A DNA stretch of 64,000 nucleotides from Echinarachnius parma. Its lineage: Eukaryota > Echinodermata > Echinoidea > Clypeasteroida > Echinarachniidae. Position numbers and translations under genes: made by a program. Below the pieces are notes generated by a model. The model saw only the letters and a list, made by a program, of their open reading frames with translations. It did no database searches and was not told the origin of the DNA. The DNA is taken from the NCBI GenBank assembly GCA_037951105.1, contig JBAMJV010010548.1:42832-106831 (forward strand), in the 5' to 3' direction. Positions 54,201-63,657 of this stretch are shown piece by piece; positions within the stretch are counted from its first letter, which is position 1; each line of letters starts with the position of its first letter.

Positions 54201-56235
54201 CATTGCCCGATAATTCGCACTGACTGCCCGTTATAGCATCGGACAACTGTGCCCATTCTTTCGTTTCACAGCTGAATGCACACTAACAATGACGCGCGTA
54301 CTGCTCCGCTATAGCGGGCCGTAAGTGCGAATTATCGGGCACTGACTTGGTAAAAATTGACAAAAATGGGAACCTGACATGGTGTCACTCACAGCGCCCT
54401 AAAACAAAAACTACTCAACCAAAATGACTGTTCTTGGTATCGTTTTTCATTGGAAAAGACATCCTATCCGATGGACATGTTCATTGTGTTACTTTATTTT
54501 GGGAAGTGCCCCGTTCCGTTGTTTTTTTTTGTCCCACCCTGTATAATGTTATTTTTGTTTTCTTTTCATCTTCAGGAATCCCAACAACACCATCTTTGAT
54601 GCCAAGCGTCTGATTGGACGACGGTTCGATGATGACGCCGTGAAGGCAGACATGAAGCACTGGCCCTTCAACGTGGTCGACAAGGGCGGGAGACCCATGC
54701 TTCAGGCAGAGTACATGGGAGAGAACAAGATATTCGCACCGGAAGAGATCAGCTCCATGGTGCTCATCAAAATGAGGGAGACTGCCGAGGCCTACCTGGG
54801 TCAGAGGGTCACCGACGCCGTCATCACCGTCCCTGCTTACTTCAACGATGCCCAGCGACAGGCGACCAAGGACGCCGGGGTGATCGCTGGCCTCAACGTG
54901 CTGAGAATCATCAACGAACCAACAGCAGCAGCGCTCGCGTATGGACTCGATAAGAAACTACGGGGAGATCAGTACGTCCTCATCTTTGATCTGGGAGGAG
55001 GGACCTTTGATGTCTCCATCCTGGCCATCGATGACAGCATCTTCGAGGTGAAGTCCACCGCGGGGGACACCCATCTCGGAGGTGAAGACTTTGACAACCG
55101 ACTAGTCGGCCACCTCTGCGAGGAGTTCAAGCGCAAACACAAGAAGGACCTGAAGTCCAATCCCTGTGCGCTGCGCCGTCTCCGCACGGCAGCTGAGCGA
55201 GCCAAGAGAACCCTGTCGAGTAGTTCTCAAGCCAAAATCGCGGTTGATGCACTCTTCGAAGGCATTGACTACTACACCAACGTCAGCAGGGTTCGCTTTG
55301 AGGAGCTGTGCTCGGATCTCTTCAGGAAATGTCTGGAGCCGGTAGACCGAGCCATCAACGACGCCAAGATTGACAAGAAGACCATCGACACCGTTGTCAT
55401 AGTCGGTGGGTCGACAAGAATCCCCAAGATCCAGAAACTCCTCCAAGATTACCTAAACGGCAAGGAGCTCAACAAATCCATCAACCCCGATGAAGCTGTC
55501 GCCTATGGTGCCGCCGTCCAAGCTGCCATCTTGTCTGGCGATCAGAGCGAAGAGATCAAGGACATTCTCCTCGTTGATGTCACTCCACTCTCCCTGGGCA
55601 TTGAGACAACGGGCGGCGTGATGACGAAACTGATCGAGAGAAACTGCAGCATCCCGACCAAGGCAGCCGATATTTTCACGACGAATGCGGACAACCAGCC
55701 GGTAGTGAGTATCCGGGTGTTCGAGGGCGAACGAGCGATGACGAAGAACAACAACTGGCTCGGCCAGTTTGAGTTGTCTGGCATCCCTCCTGCTCCTAGA
55801 GAAGTGCCAAAGATCGAGGTAACCTTCGACATCGATGCCAACGGCATCATGAACGTGACGGCCAAGGACCAGAGCACTGGTCGCAGCAACAAGATCACCA
55901 TCACCAACGACAGCGGCAGGCTGTCCAAGGAGGACATCGATCGCATGGTCAACGATGCAGAGCAATACAAAGCTAAAGACGATGCCCAGCGAGAGCGCAT
56001 CGCCGCCAGGAACCAGCTGGAGAGCTACGCCTTCAACATCAAGGCTGCCGTCAACGATCCCGCGGCCGAGAGCAAGCTGAGCTCCGGTGACAAGCAGGCC
56101 GTGATCAAGGCGTTCGGCGATGTCATGTCCTGGCTGGAGAGCAACTCGCTGGCAGAGAAGGACGAGTACACGTACAAGCTGGAGGAACTGCAGAAGACGT
56201 GCTCTCCCATCATGGCTAAGATGCACGGTGGATAA
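48262..56235 (+). CDS. HSP70 copy B, truncated at the C-terminus, possible pseudogene
   Basis: Tandem paralogue of the gene at 41376-44882. Exons are 48262-48449 and 54576-56235, using the same split Met codon and intact splice sites across a 6.1-kb intron. The product would be 615 aa. The nucleotide-binding domain keeps [25 protein letters not shown] and [11 protein letters not shown]. After MAKMHGG the copy A codon CAA is TAA here, so the Gly/Gln-rich tail and EEVD are lost. The untranslated remainder continues in frame to 56328 and would end EVVD even on readthrough. Replacements at sites invariant in copy A include PRGVP to PREVP, NQPGV to [12 protein letters not shown] to SRVRFEE and NPRALR to NPCALR. 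No frameshift occurs over 615 codons, so loss is recent or the protein is still used without TPR co-chaperones. Confidence 0.88.
48467..50081. mobile_element. Mutator-like (MULE-type) non-autonomous element in HSP70-B intron
   Basis: Inverted ends of about 100 bases start GGCTTATGCCGAAAGGGTGG and contain (GCGTC)n and a poly(C). They are flanked by a 9-bp duplication AAGAAAATG (48458-48466, 50082-50090). HSP70-A has the unoccupied site TAGAAGAAAT. Nine bases is the size for Mutator-like elements. No transposase is present. A hAT-like MITE is nested inside. Confidence 0.8.
48872..49177. mobile_element. hAT-like MITE nested in the Mutator-like element
   Basis: Ends CAGTGGCGTACCCAGG and CCTGGGTACGCCGATG are flanked by GGTCAGAC and GATCAGAC, an 8-bp duplication with one difference. 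It holds two poly(G) tracts. Confidence 0.75.
50104..51213 (+). mobile_element. Probable solo LTR
   Basis: Starts TGTAGCGGAACACC and ends GGCTGTTTCGTTACG, short inverted termini of the LTR retrotransposon type. It lies wholly inside material absent from HSP70-A. 50540-50640 has repeated ACTGGTAGTTCC units, and 50660-51195 is very poor in G. No clear target duplication, so the call is tentative. Confidence 0.45.
51400..52173. mobile_element. TA-flanked element with repeated CACGTG palindromes
   Basis: Ends TATGGGCCATTCTT and AAGAATGGCCCATA lie between copies of TA. It replaces the site occupied by a different MITE in HSP70-A. Four copies of GTCACACACGTGAC are at 51748, 51773, 51970 and 52146. 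Confidence 0.75.
52527..53986. repeat. Inserted region with ~175-bp tandem array
   Basis: Absent from HSP70-A. Five units share CAAAATTCAAAATGGCCGCC (near 52935, 53113, 53287, 53470, 53641), each with GACCGCCATATTGG and TAAGGTCAAATGTAG. A CACGT-rich block (52535-52585) precedes it. The open frames of 80-144 aa are repeat translations. Confidence 0.75.
54008..54541. mobile_element. TA-flanked Tc1/mariner-type MITE in HSP70-B intron
   Basis: Ends CAGGGTGGCCC and GTCCCACCCTG are flanked by TA (54006-54007, 54542-54543). HSP70-A shows the unoccupied site AAGCGCTATATAATG 52-38 bases before its acceptor, so the insertion and its 2-bp duplication are read directly. Same family as 33079-34267. Confidence 0.9.
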
Positions 56236-56335
56236 CCAACAGGAGGATTCAACCCAGGAGCGCAGGGTCCTACTGGGAGTCAGCATTCGCAGGGCAGTGG
56301 TGGGCCAACTGTCGAGGTAGTCGACTAAGCTTTCA

Positions 56336-56467
56336 CTCAGCTGAAAACTCTCTTTAGACTAGTTTGGACGCTTTGCTTAGAACACTTGATGTAGGGCTAA
56401 CCTTGAGGGGGTGACCCAGACGATCAGCTGAAATTCATTTAATCGTAACCAATTTCAAAAAACATTT
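56336..56467 (+). other. HSP70-B 3' region before insertion
   Basis: Matches 44883-45015 in copy A closely. Confidence 0.6.
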
Positions 56468-57573
56468 AAAGGTTGGCCGACAAGAAAACTACCTAAAAAT
56501 TGTGTTTCACTATATCTAAGGTAGATTTTCATGAAGATTACTAATAAAAACATATTTTCCGCGTCGGAAAACCCAGTAAAATAAAAAATAAATAAAACAC
56601 TTTTAAATTTTTAATCCCCGTAAAAAAAAAATTGAGTCCGGGCGAAGAAAAATGACGTCATCTTTGTGACGTCACATGCAGGCAATCGCAGTATAGCTCG
56701 GTCATAGACGTACACGCTGAGTGCAATACTCACGTTGACGGAGAGATATTATTTCGATTTGTTTCAATATTTGCAAACATTTGTTAAAGTTTATATCATG
56801 GACGATCTACACTCATTTAATTGTAACCAATTTAAAAAAAACATTTAAAGGTTGGCTGACAAGGAAACTACCTAAAAATTGTGTTTCACTATATCTAAGG
56901 TAGATTTTCATGAAGATTACTAATAAAAACATATTTTCCGCGTCGGAAAACCCAGTAAAATAAAAAATAAATAAAACACTTTTAAATTTGTAATCCCCGT
57001 AAAAAAAAATTGAGTCCGGGCGAAGAAAAATGACGTCATCTTTGTGACGTCACATGCAGGCAATCGCAGTATAGCTCGGTCATAGACGTACACGCTGAGT
57101 GCAATACTCACGTTGACGGAGAGATATTATTTCGATTTGTTTCAATATTTGCAAACATTTGTTAAAGTTTATATCATGGACGATCTACACTCAGATGTGT
57201 TGCTGCAAGCTGCTATAATTCATTTCTTAGGAATTTTCAGTTAAGCCTCAATTTACAAGCAAAAACGAGTTTGTTTTACTAGAAAGTCATAGGCTCTGCA
57301 TGTAAACCATGCACGTTCCTCCGTGTTGCGGTCTGCTTGTGATGTCATGATCCGGGTTGCACGTGCGCACATTCCCGCTCCGCTATAAATAACTTTTTTA
57401 GCAGCATGGAACGCCGATGCGAAAGCCGCGAAAACAAGCAAAAAAGTTGCATGAAATTTACCTTTTTTGCCAAACTTAAGGATTTCTTTGAAAAAAAGAG
57501 TGTGGTATATCAATATAGGCACATAATATTTAAAGCTATAAACCTGAATCAAAGCCGGGATTTCACCATACCT
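56468..57573. mobile_element. Insertion with internal 378-bp tandem duplication in HSP70-B 3' UTR
   Basis: Begins AAAGGTTGGCCGAC and ends CCATACCTTTAA. The host context on both sides (AAAAACATTT and AACATTT) matches one uninterrupted site in copy A near 45015-45035. The first 378 bases are repeated at 56846 onward. Confidence 0.7.
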
Positions 57574-58406
57574 TTAACATTTTAGTTACTCTTCGAGAAG
57601 TCAAAAGTCTGTTGTTAATTATGGACACGTGACGCTAATGAAGAAAGTATCCGCTTGTGGCTTGTTCATATAGATGTGTTCTTGTTTTCCAAGAGTTTTC
57701 AATATTTTAATTTCAATATTTTGTAAATTTAGTATCAAATCGCAAAACACAAATATTTACATCTTACTGTTCTTTGCCAACTATACCTATAGATGTTATA
57801 TTTATATTACAAGTGACACAGCACTGAGTTGTAGAGTAGACTTCAAGTACGTTTACAAATAAACATAAGTTGATTCGTTCTAAAATTATATTATGCCAAC
57901 CTTGCAAAATGTGTGTTTATAGCAGTTTTTCATGAGATAAGAATTAAGGTTTATATATGTTATATACTAGCGACTTTACTATTGTTGTAACACATTTATA
58001 CAGTTATTATGTTTGTTACTTTGTAAATCTGTATTGCGCCGTGGCTCTTTAAAAGATAAATTATTTATTTCATAAACTTCGAGAAGCAATTATGTGTAAA
58101 TAATGCAGATTACGTTTAAGCATTTATGTGCTGAAAGTATCACAGACCCTTCAATATATTCCATCTTTCAATGTTAATGCTCTAAATAGTTTTTGGTATG
58201 AAAACGGTATTAAAAACAAGTTCAGATTGTTGTTGATGTTGCATGTTACAGTAATCATGTACTACCTTCATAGCATTATGTTGATATATTTGCCAATATT
58301 GGGTAGTTCCAACAAAAACAAAAACGCTGCTTTTCAAAAGTTTAATATATAAAATGTTATATATGCATGTTATTTGCTTTATACAACAAGAAAACATTGT
58401 TTACAA

Positions 58407-58412
58407 AATAAA
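58407..58412 (+). promoter_or_regulatory. AATAAA polyadenylation signal, HSP70-B
   Basis: The canonical hexamer lies just before the conserved GTTTCTCTTGATGA segment. Copy A has AATTAA at the same place. Confidence 0.5.
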
Positions 58413-58499
58413 GTTTCTCTTGATGACAATTTTCATCTGAAAATTAATTATATTCACGCATTTGCTTGTAAAATTTGACTTGTGGCATTTTATTTGGCG

Positions 58500-58755
58500 T
58501 GTGTTGCTTTTGATGATAATGATGTTGTGGTATGGTGGCAGGGGTGATGGTTGTGGTGGTGGTGGTGGCGGTTGTGTTTGTAGTGTTGGTGGTAGTATAG
58601 TGGTGGCGGTTGTGGCAGTGGTGTAGGTGGTGGTAGCGTTGGTGGTAGTGGTGGATGACGGTGATGATGAGGAGGATTGAAGATGAGGAAGAGGTAGAGG
58701 ATGATGATGAAGATGAAGATGAGGATGAGGATGATGATGATGATGATGATGGTTT
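58500..58755. repeat. (GGT)n/(GAT)n low-complexity tract downstream of HSP70-B
   Basis: Counterpart of 45905-46085 with a different number of units. The Ser- and Thr-rich frame on the other strand is an artefact. Confidence 0.85.
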
Positions 58756-58907
58756 AAAGTCTTGCCCGAAAATTGTTAGTTGAGTACTCTCGAGGAGGCT
58801 GCAGCTCCAGCTACCCATATCACCCGCCCTCCCCCCCCCCCCCCTCCCCTCTGACCTACATGTATATAGTCTTCATCGTTTCCCTTCCACGTATTATACA
58901 GTTTCTA

Positions 58908-59994
58908 CAGAGCGTGTCAACAAAAGGTACTCCAAGTTCAAAGGTCAATTATTTCAAAATAATATATTTTCATGCCATAAAAGTGATATAGATATAAAGA
59001 ATCACTATTCAGTGATACCTTTTCTGAATCAACAGTGCCACGCGTTGCTGAGATCTTTGTTGTTAAAGAGGACAGGTCCCAAACCCACTTTTTGCAAGTT
59101 TTGACCAATGAATACATTCCTGAAATCAATGTTGCATGATTTAAGTCGATGTTTGTTTTGTGTATCCAAAACATCCATCTCGTGTCGAATGTGGCCCACA
59201 CATCATCTAGGTCATGAGGAGGAGATGAAAAAACCTTGTTCGTTAATTGTTCCAACATAAATAAATCACAAGGTGTTAAAACAGGGGACATTGGTGGCCA
59301 TCCCACTCCATAATTAGGCGCAATAATAACCCTTTCCATGCATGTCCCCCAAAGACTTCCCATACCGTAGTCTCTGAGAGCGAAAAGACGATGGACAGAT
59401 GCACTGTCTTGGACCCACCAGATCTGTCTAAATACCCCACGCACCTGTTCCTCAATTTGTTCCTCCAACTGAGGTACTGACCATATTCATGTATCATCTG
59501 AAGGTACATGCTCCCAATTATTATCAAAGAAAAATTGTCCGATCTTTTGACCACTTCCACACATTCCCATCCAACTGTCATTTTTTGACGACCGTTATTA
59601 ACATCAACATTTCATTGTGGTGGATGTCCACCGGCGCAAGTGTTCAATAACAATTAACAATGTACTCAGTCATGCATGATTAGTAAATGTATTCAATTAA
59701 ACGATTAATTTATTCACCAAAACAATAAAACATGTTAAAAGCGATTTATTCACATGGCACCATTAATTTCGAGAAATCGAATGATTAGCCAAAACTTGCA
59801 AAAAGTGGGTTTTGCACCGGTCACCTTCAACAATGAATAACTTAGCAATGCGTGGCACTGCTGATTCAGAAAAGGTATCAAATGAAAGCTAAATAGTTAC
59901 CCTTTACATCTATACCATTTGTGAGGTATGAAAACATATTATCTTGAAATAATTGACCTTTGAACTTCGAGTACCCTTTTTTTTGCACGCTCTG
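58908..59994 (-). mobile_element. Mariner/Tc1-like transposon, decayed
   Basis: Inverted ends of about 65 bases start CAGAGCGTGTCAACAAAAGG and are flanked by TA (58906-58907, 59995-59996). Block A lacks the element at the matching place (about 46140-46165). It carries the broken transposase described separately. Confidence 0.8.
58938..59581 (-). pseudogene. Broken IS630/Tc1/mariner-family transposase
   Basis: The piece at 58938-59468 keeps DDE-domain landmarks: WVQDSASVHR (second catalytic Asp), GWPPMSPVLTPCDLFMLEQL with the PDLTPxD region altered to PVLTPCD, and KVFSSPPHDLDD. A second piece in another frame (59276-59581) holds the upstream part ending SMYLQMIHEY. At least one frameshift separates them, and the N-terminal DNA-binding half is missing, so it cannot make an active enzyme. 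Confidence 0.75.
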
Positions 59995-60830
59995 TATAAA
60001 TTATATCCGCGATTTAGATCGAAAAGCGCTGTAATTTGGATTATACGAATTAAAAAAATGATCATGAAAAACGTTATTTCTTCATGGCCTAGTCCCACTG
60101 TATATTATACCGTTTTTCCTTCCGTCTCTATCCGATCAAACTGTGGCGAACCGGTCAATTTCCTTTCACGCGAAAGCGATCCTGCTATTCCATTCAAAAC
60201 TTGGTCAGCATCATTTCGTTTCTGTACCTTCCGGATGTCAAACGGGTAGGACTGCCATATTCGGCAAATCCTAATCGAAAAATCAGCCAATGTTTCGAGG
60301 ATTCTTTGACGATCTTGTTTTTCTCACCCGTTCTCGGGATGGAGGGGATAATTGTTGCATAATATTAAAGGACCCCCTCCAGAACGAGATGGATGTTTCT
60401 GTCTAGGCAAATCCGTCATGCTCGGGCTAAACCATGTCATATTAGGGCCAACAAAAAGAAAGAAGACATTCTGGAAAGGTATCTCAAATTAAAGCAATAA
60501 CACATATCATTTTGGGCATCTTACAGGCGAGGACTTTTTTCTTTCTTCTTTTTTTCTTGCTAGGTAAGAAGACGGGAAGGATAATTTTCAGGAAAGAATA
60601 CCTCAGCCCCCCTGAACAAAATGTGCCCTACGCCCATGATTATTGCGGTGTTGCTTATCTCAAGATAATTATCATGGTTCCGTTCTTTCATTCAAACATT
60701 TATATTAGTTTTCGGAACGCATAGTTATTTTGAAAATTAAAGATTGTAATAATCAGCCTTGAAATATTTGTTTTCGTTATGTTATTTATAGTACACATTT
60801 TAGTCGTTATAATTCTGTTTACATGTCATA

Positions 60831-61144
60831 TCATTTAATTACATAATGGTACTATGTCATGTAATATTGAATAAAGTTAATTAGTCAAGTGACCAAAATA
60901 GGTAGGTAGAATGTTGGGTAGGCATGAAAGTGATTATGCCTACAAGAACATGTTTTTAAATGTTTTTAATTGTTGAAATCTGACTTATAGTAGGCCTGAA
61001 TTTAAAGTAATTGATTTTCGCATTAAAAAGAGGTGATGTTCTTGTGCTTTATTTTGGCTTGTCGGGTGAAAATTCGAAATTTCGGGCAAAAACCTCACCC
61101 CCCTGAAAAGAACAGGTCCTATGTCGCCCCCAGCCTCCCTGTTC
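60831..61144. other. Unique AT-rich sequence
   Basis: Beyond the end of block B. No gene, tandem repeat or inverted repeat recognised. Confidence 0.4.
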
Positions 61145-61375
61145 CGCAGCCCCTGCGCCAGTGAACATCATAATCATCATCACAACATCATCATCATCAT
61201 CATCATCACCACTGGCGTAAATCTGTTCGGAAAAAGCAATGCATTGGAGGGGCGAGCATTGTTTGTGAACAATTGCTCGCACCCCCCCCCCCCCCCCCCC
61301 CCCAATGCATTGTGCTTTCCGAACAAATTTACGCCCATGATCATCGCCATCAACATCATCAAATTCCATAATCTT
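61145..61375. repeat. Foldback with (ATC)n and poly(C)
   Basis: GGCGTAAATCTGTTCGGAAA (from 61213) and its diverged complement ending near 61335 flank an AATGCATTGG pair and a poly(C). It is preceded by (ATC)n at 61167-61208. Confidence 0.65.
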
Positions 61376-61481
61376 CATCTCAATTGCAATCATCATTCAT
61401 AGATAAATAAATGGTATTTATTGCTTCATGAATGGCAATTTCGCAACTGAATTGCACATGAGTTACACACGTTGATACATT

Positions 61482-61671
61482 CAGTGGCGTAGCGACGGGG
61501 GGGGGGGGGGGGGGCGGGGGGCACGTGCCCCCCCTCCAATAATTTTGAAAAAACAATAAACAACATAAGAGGACATTTTTTTGAAAAAACAAAGAAATAC
61601 ATAAGGTGTGCCCCCCAATAATTTTGCGTGCCCCCCCCCCCCACAATCAGTCCGACCACGCTACGCCACTG
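61482..61671. mobile_element. hAT-like MITE
   Basis: Ends CAGTGGCGTAGCG and CGCTACGCCACTG, with long G/C runs inside. Flanks GATACATT and TATATATT may be a decayed 8-bp duplication. Related to 48872-49177. Confidence 0.65.
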
Positions 61672-62400
61672 TATATATTGTTAAAATCACAGAACATTTA
61701 GCTTGAAATACTAAAATCGTGTCTTGTTACTATTGCATGAAATTAATACCATACACAGTTAAAAACATAATTCTTAAAGAAAATGTATAAGTACAATTAT
61801 ATATATACATCAACATCTTATCATCATCATCATCTTCACGTATCAACATCGTCACCATCATATTCATCATCAGAAAACTAAACTACATGAAGAAACATCA
61901 GAAGTATTTGCCTTTTAATCCAATAACGCCAACATAAATTATTAATATATTTTGTAATATGACATATCGATCAAGTAGGCCTACTGGTTTCAATGAAATT
62001 GATGTATCGAGTGTAAAACGAATAATTTATATAATTTGTTATCCGTTCTATTTTTATATTCCCAGATTCACTGAAAATATTAAAGGTTATACTTGTAGTT
62101 TATAGAAGGGCTTTACTCTGAATTGATGGTATTGATACTTATTGACCTTTATATGTATTGCCTGTATTACAAAAATGAAAGCAATTGATTTATAATCGAC
62201 TTTTAAAACAAATGTTTTTATCTAGTGCAATATATTCTAAAAGGCAGTATGGATTCCGTCCGTCCGGGTTACTTTACATCCTTTGCATTTTATTTTATTT
62301 TGATGCGCACAGGCACAGCTCAGAACGATGGAAGTTATGTAGAGTTTCAGAACTTTAGAGAGCATGAGTAATCTCGATATGCATATTAATCATCATTCGA
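61672..62400. other. AT-rich sequence, no gene seen
   Basis: Only a short (ATC)n patch at 61818-61835 stands out. Confidence 0.4.
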
Positions 62401-62412
62401 AGATCATTTAAT

Positions 62413-62600
62413 GTGAATCAGTCTAAAATCAGATTAATGCAATGACAAATCAAGATCATTTTAACATCGAGATGAATCAGTCTAAAATCAGATTAATGCA
62501 ATGACAAATCAAGATCATTTTAACATCGAGATGAATCAGTCTAAAATCAGATTAATGCAATGACAAGTAAAGATTATTTTAACAAAGAGGAATCAGTTTA
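62413..62600 (+). repeat. 59-bp tandem repeat, about 3.3 copies
   Basis: GAATCAGTCTAAAATCAGAT recurs at 62415, 62474 and 62533, with a diverged fourth start near 62590. Confidence 0.85.
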
Positions 62601-62629
62601 TTTTACTCTATTACTATATTAGCGCCGCT

Positions 62630-62815
62630 AGTATGCGCCGCGGCGTTAGCCGCCCGCGCGTAGTGCATTTGTACGTAAGGGGCGACTTTGTATAGGAGGC
62701 GACTTTGTATAGGAGGCGACTCCGTCCTGACAATTAGGGGGCGACTTTGTAAGGAGGCGACCTTGTATAGGAGGCGAGTATGTAACGGGGGCGACCGGAA
62801 GGGGGGCGAGCCGAC
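62630..62815 (+). repeat. GGAGGCGACTTTGTATA repeat block
   Basis: At least six imperfect units of GGAGGCGACTTTGTATA lie downstream of a GC-rich palindromic start (CGCCGCGGCG). The short frames on both strands are repeat translations. Confidence 0.7.
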
Positions 62816-63200
62816 TAGTCCCCCCCACACCTCATCAACTGTCTTTTGTTCACATGTCTCTTTCCATTTCTTGATTTATTTCTTTGATCCTCCCTACCTC
62901 TATTCTTCTCTAAGCCTTACACTCTCATCACATTTTCTTTGACTGCAGCCACTTAAGGACACTCCCATGCCTGTTTGACCTGATTGGTCATGCAGTCCTG
63001 ACACTCACCCACTCCCAGTTGCTTTCATTGTTTTGTATCTCCGCCTCCTTTCGTCTTCCAGCCCCCCTTCCATACATGTGTTTATGTTGGTATATATTCT
63101 GTAGTAACTGTCATTTGTGCCCTGACGAAGATTCTGCTAGGATCGAAAGCTAGGCTGTATACGACTCTCATTTAATTCGGTAAGTAAGAATAGCTTATTT
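62816..63200 (+). mobile_element. Penelope-like terminal region with hammerhead-like motif
   Basis: A pyrimidine-rich stretch, then TGGTATATATTCTGTAG, then CTGACGA...GAAAG at 63122-63148. The order resembles the promoter and hammerhead region of Penelope-like elements. No GIY-YIG or reverse transcriptase sequence is present here. Confidence 0.45.
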
Positions 63201-63236
63201 GTCATTTTGGATTTTTATTTGTTATCAAAACTCGAT

Positions 63237-63445
63237 GTGTCGCTATTTTATAAAACCAATAGCGCACTTGCCCTAGTTGTTCGGCAATGTAAGTGCAGTG
63301 TACGCTCGGTATCTTTAGATGGTACGCACTGCGCACTCGCCTAGCGGCTCGTGCGCAGAGGCGGCACCAATCTAAAAGAAACCTCGCGTGCACTGCACTT
63401 ACACTATCGAACGCCCGTGCCGTGCGCTATTTGTATAATAGTAGT
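63237..63445. mobile_element. Short MITE
   Basis: The left end ATAAAACCAATAGCGCAC...GTAAGTGCAGTG pairs with the right CACTGCACTTAC...GTGCGCTATTTGTATAAT. Non-coding. Confidence 0.65.
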
Positions 63446-63465
63446 AATGAAAGAAAGCAACCGAC

Positions 63466-63555
63466 AAAGACCCAGGACACTGGGACGAGCTACCTCAGAA
63501 CATCGTCAAACTGCCTTCTTTGGAGCAGTTCAAGGTGGCTCTTGAAACAATTTAG
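63466..63555 (+). pseudogene. 3' tail of a LINE ORF2
   Basis: The plus frame reads WDELPQNIVKLPSLEQFKVA then LETI and a stop. This is the C-terminal W(N/D)xLP...SLxxFK motif of CR1/Jockey-type reverse transcriptase polyproteins (compare [18 protein letters not shown] of the LINE at 35507). A MITE directly precedes it, so only the tail remains. Confidence 0.6.
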
Positions 63556-63627
63556 TTCCCTTTTCAGGAACTGTACCGCATAGTCATAGAGCATAACAGC
63601 TCCGATGCAGTTTACCTAACTGTGATC

Positions 63628-63657
63628 AGCGCCGTACATGTACGAAGTACGGCGCTG
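63628..63657 (+). other. Perfect 11-bp hairpin in LINE 3' UTR
   Basis: CAGCGCCGTAC pairs with GTACGGCGCTG around an 8-nt loop. It lies 73 bases after the LINE stop codon and could be the 3' structure recognised by the reverse transcriptase (inference). Confidence 0.6.

Larger units (their letters stand above)
47530..60830 (+). repeat. HSP70 segmental duplication, block B
   Basis: Collinear with 40574-47205 but about twice as long because of at least six insertions: 48467-50081, 50104-51213, 51400-52173, 52527-53986, 54008-54541, 56468-57573 and 58908-59994. Confidence 0.85.

Noticed and set aside
55453-56286. Open frame of 277 aa antisense to HSP70-B (and shorter ones antisense to HSP70-A)
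   Set aside because: Long antisense frames over HSP70 are a known by-product of its codon usage; the sense frame has all domains, the antisense has none.
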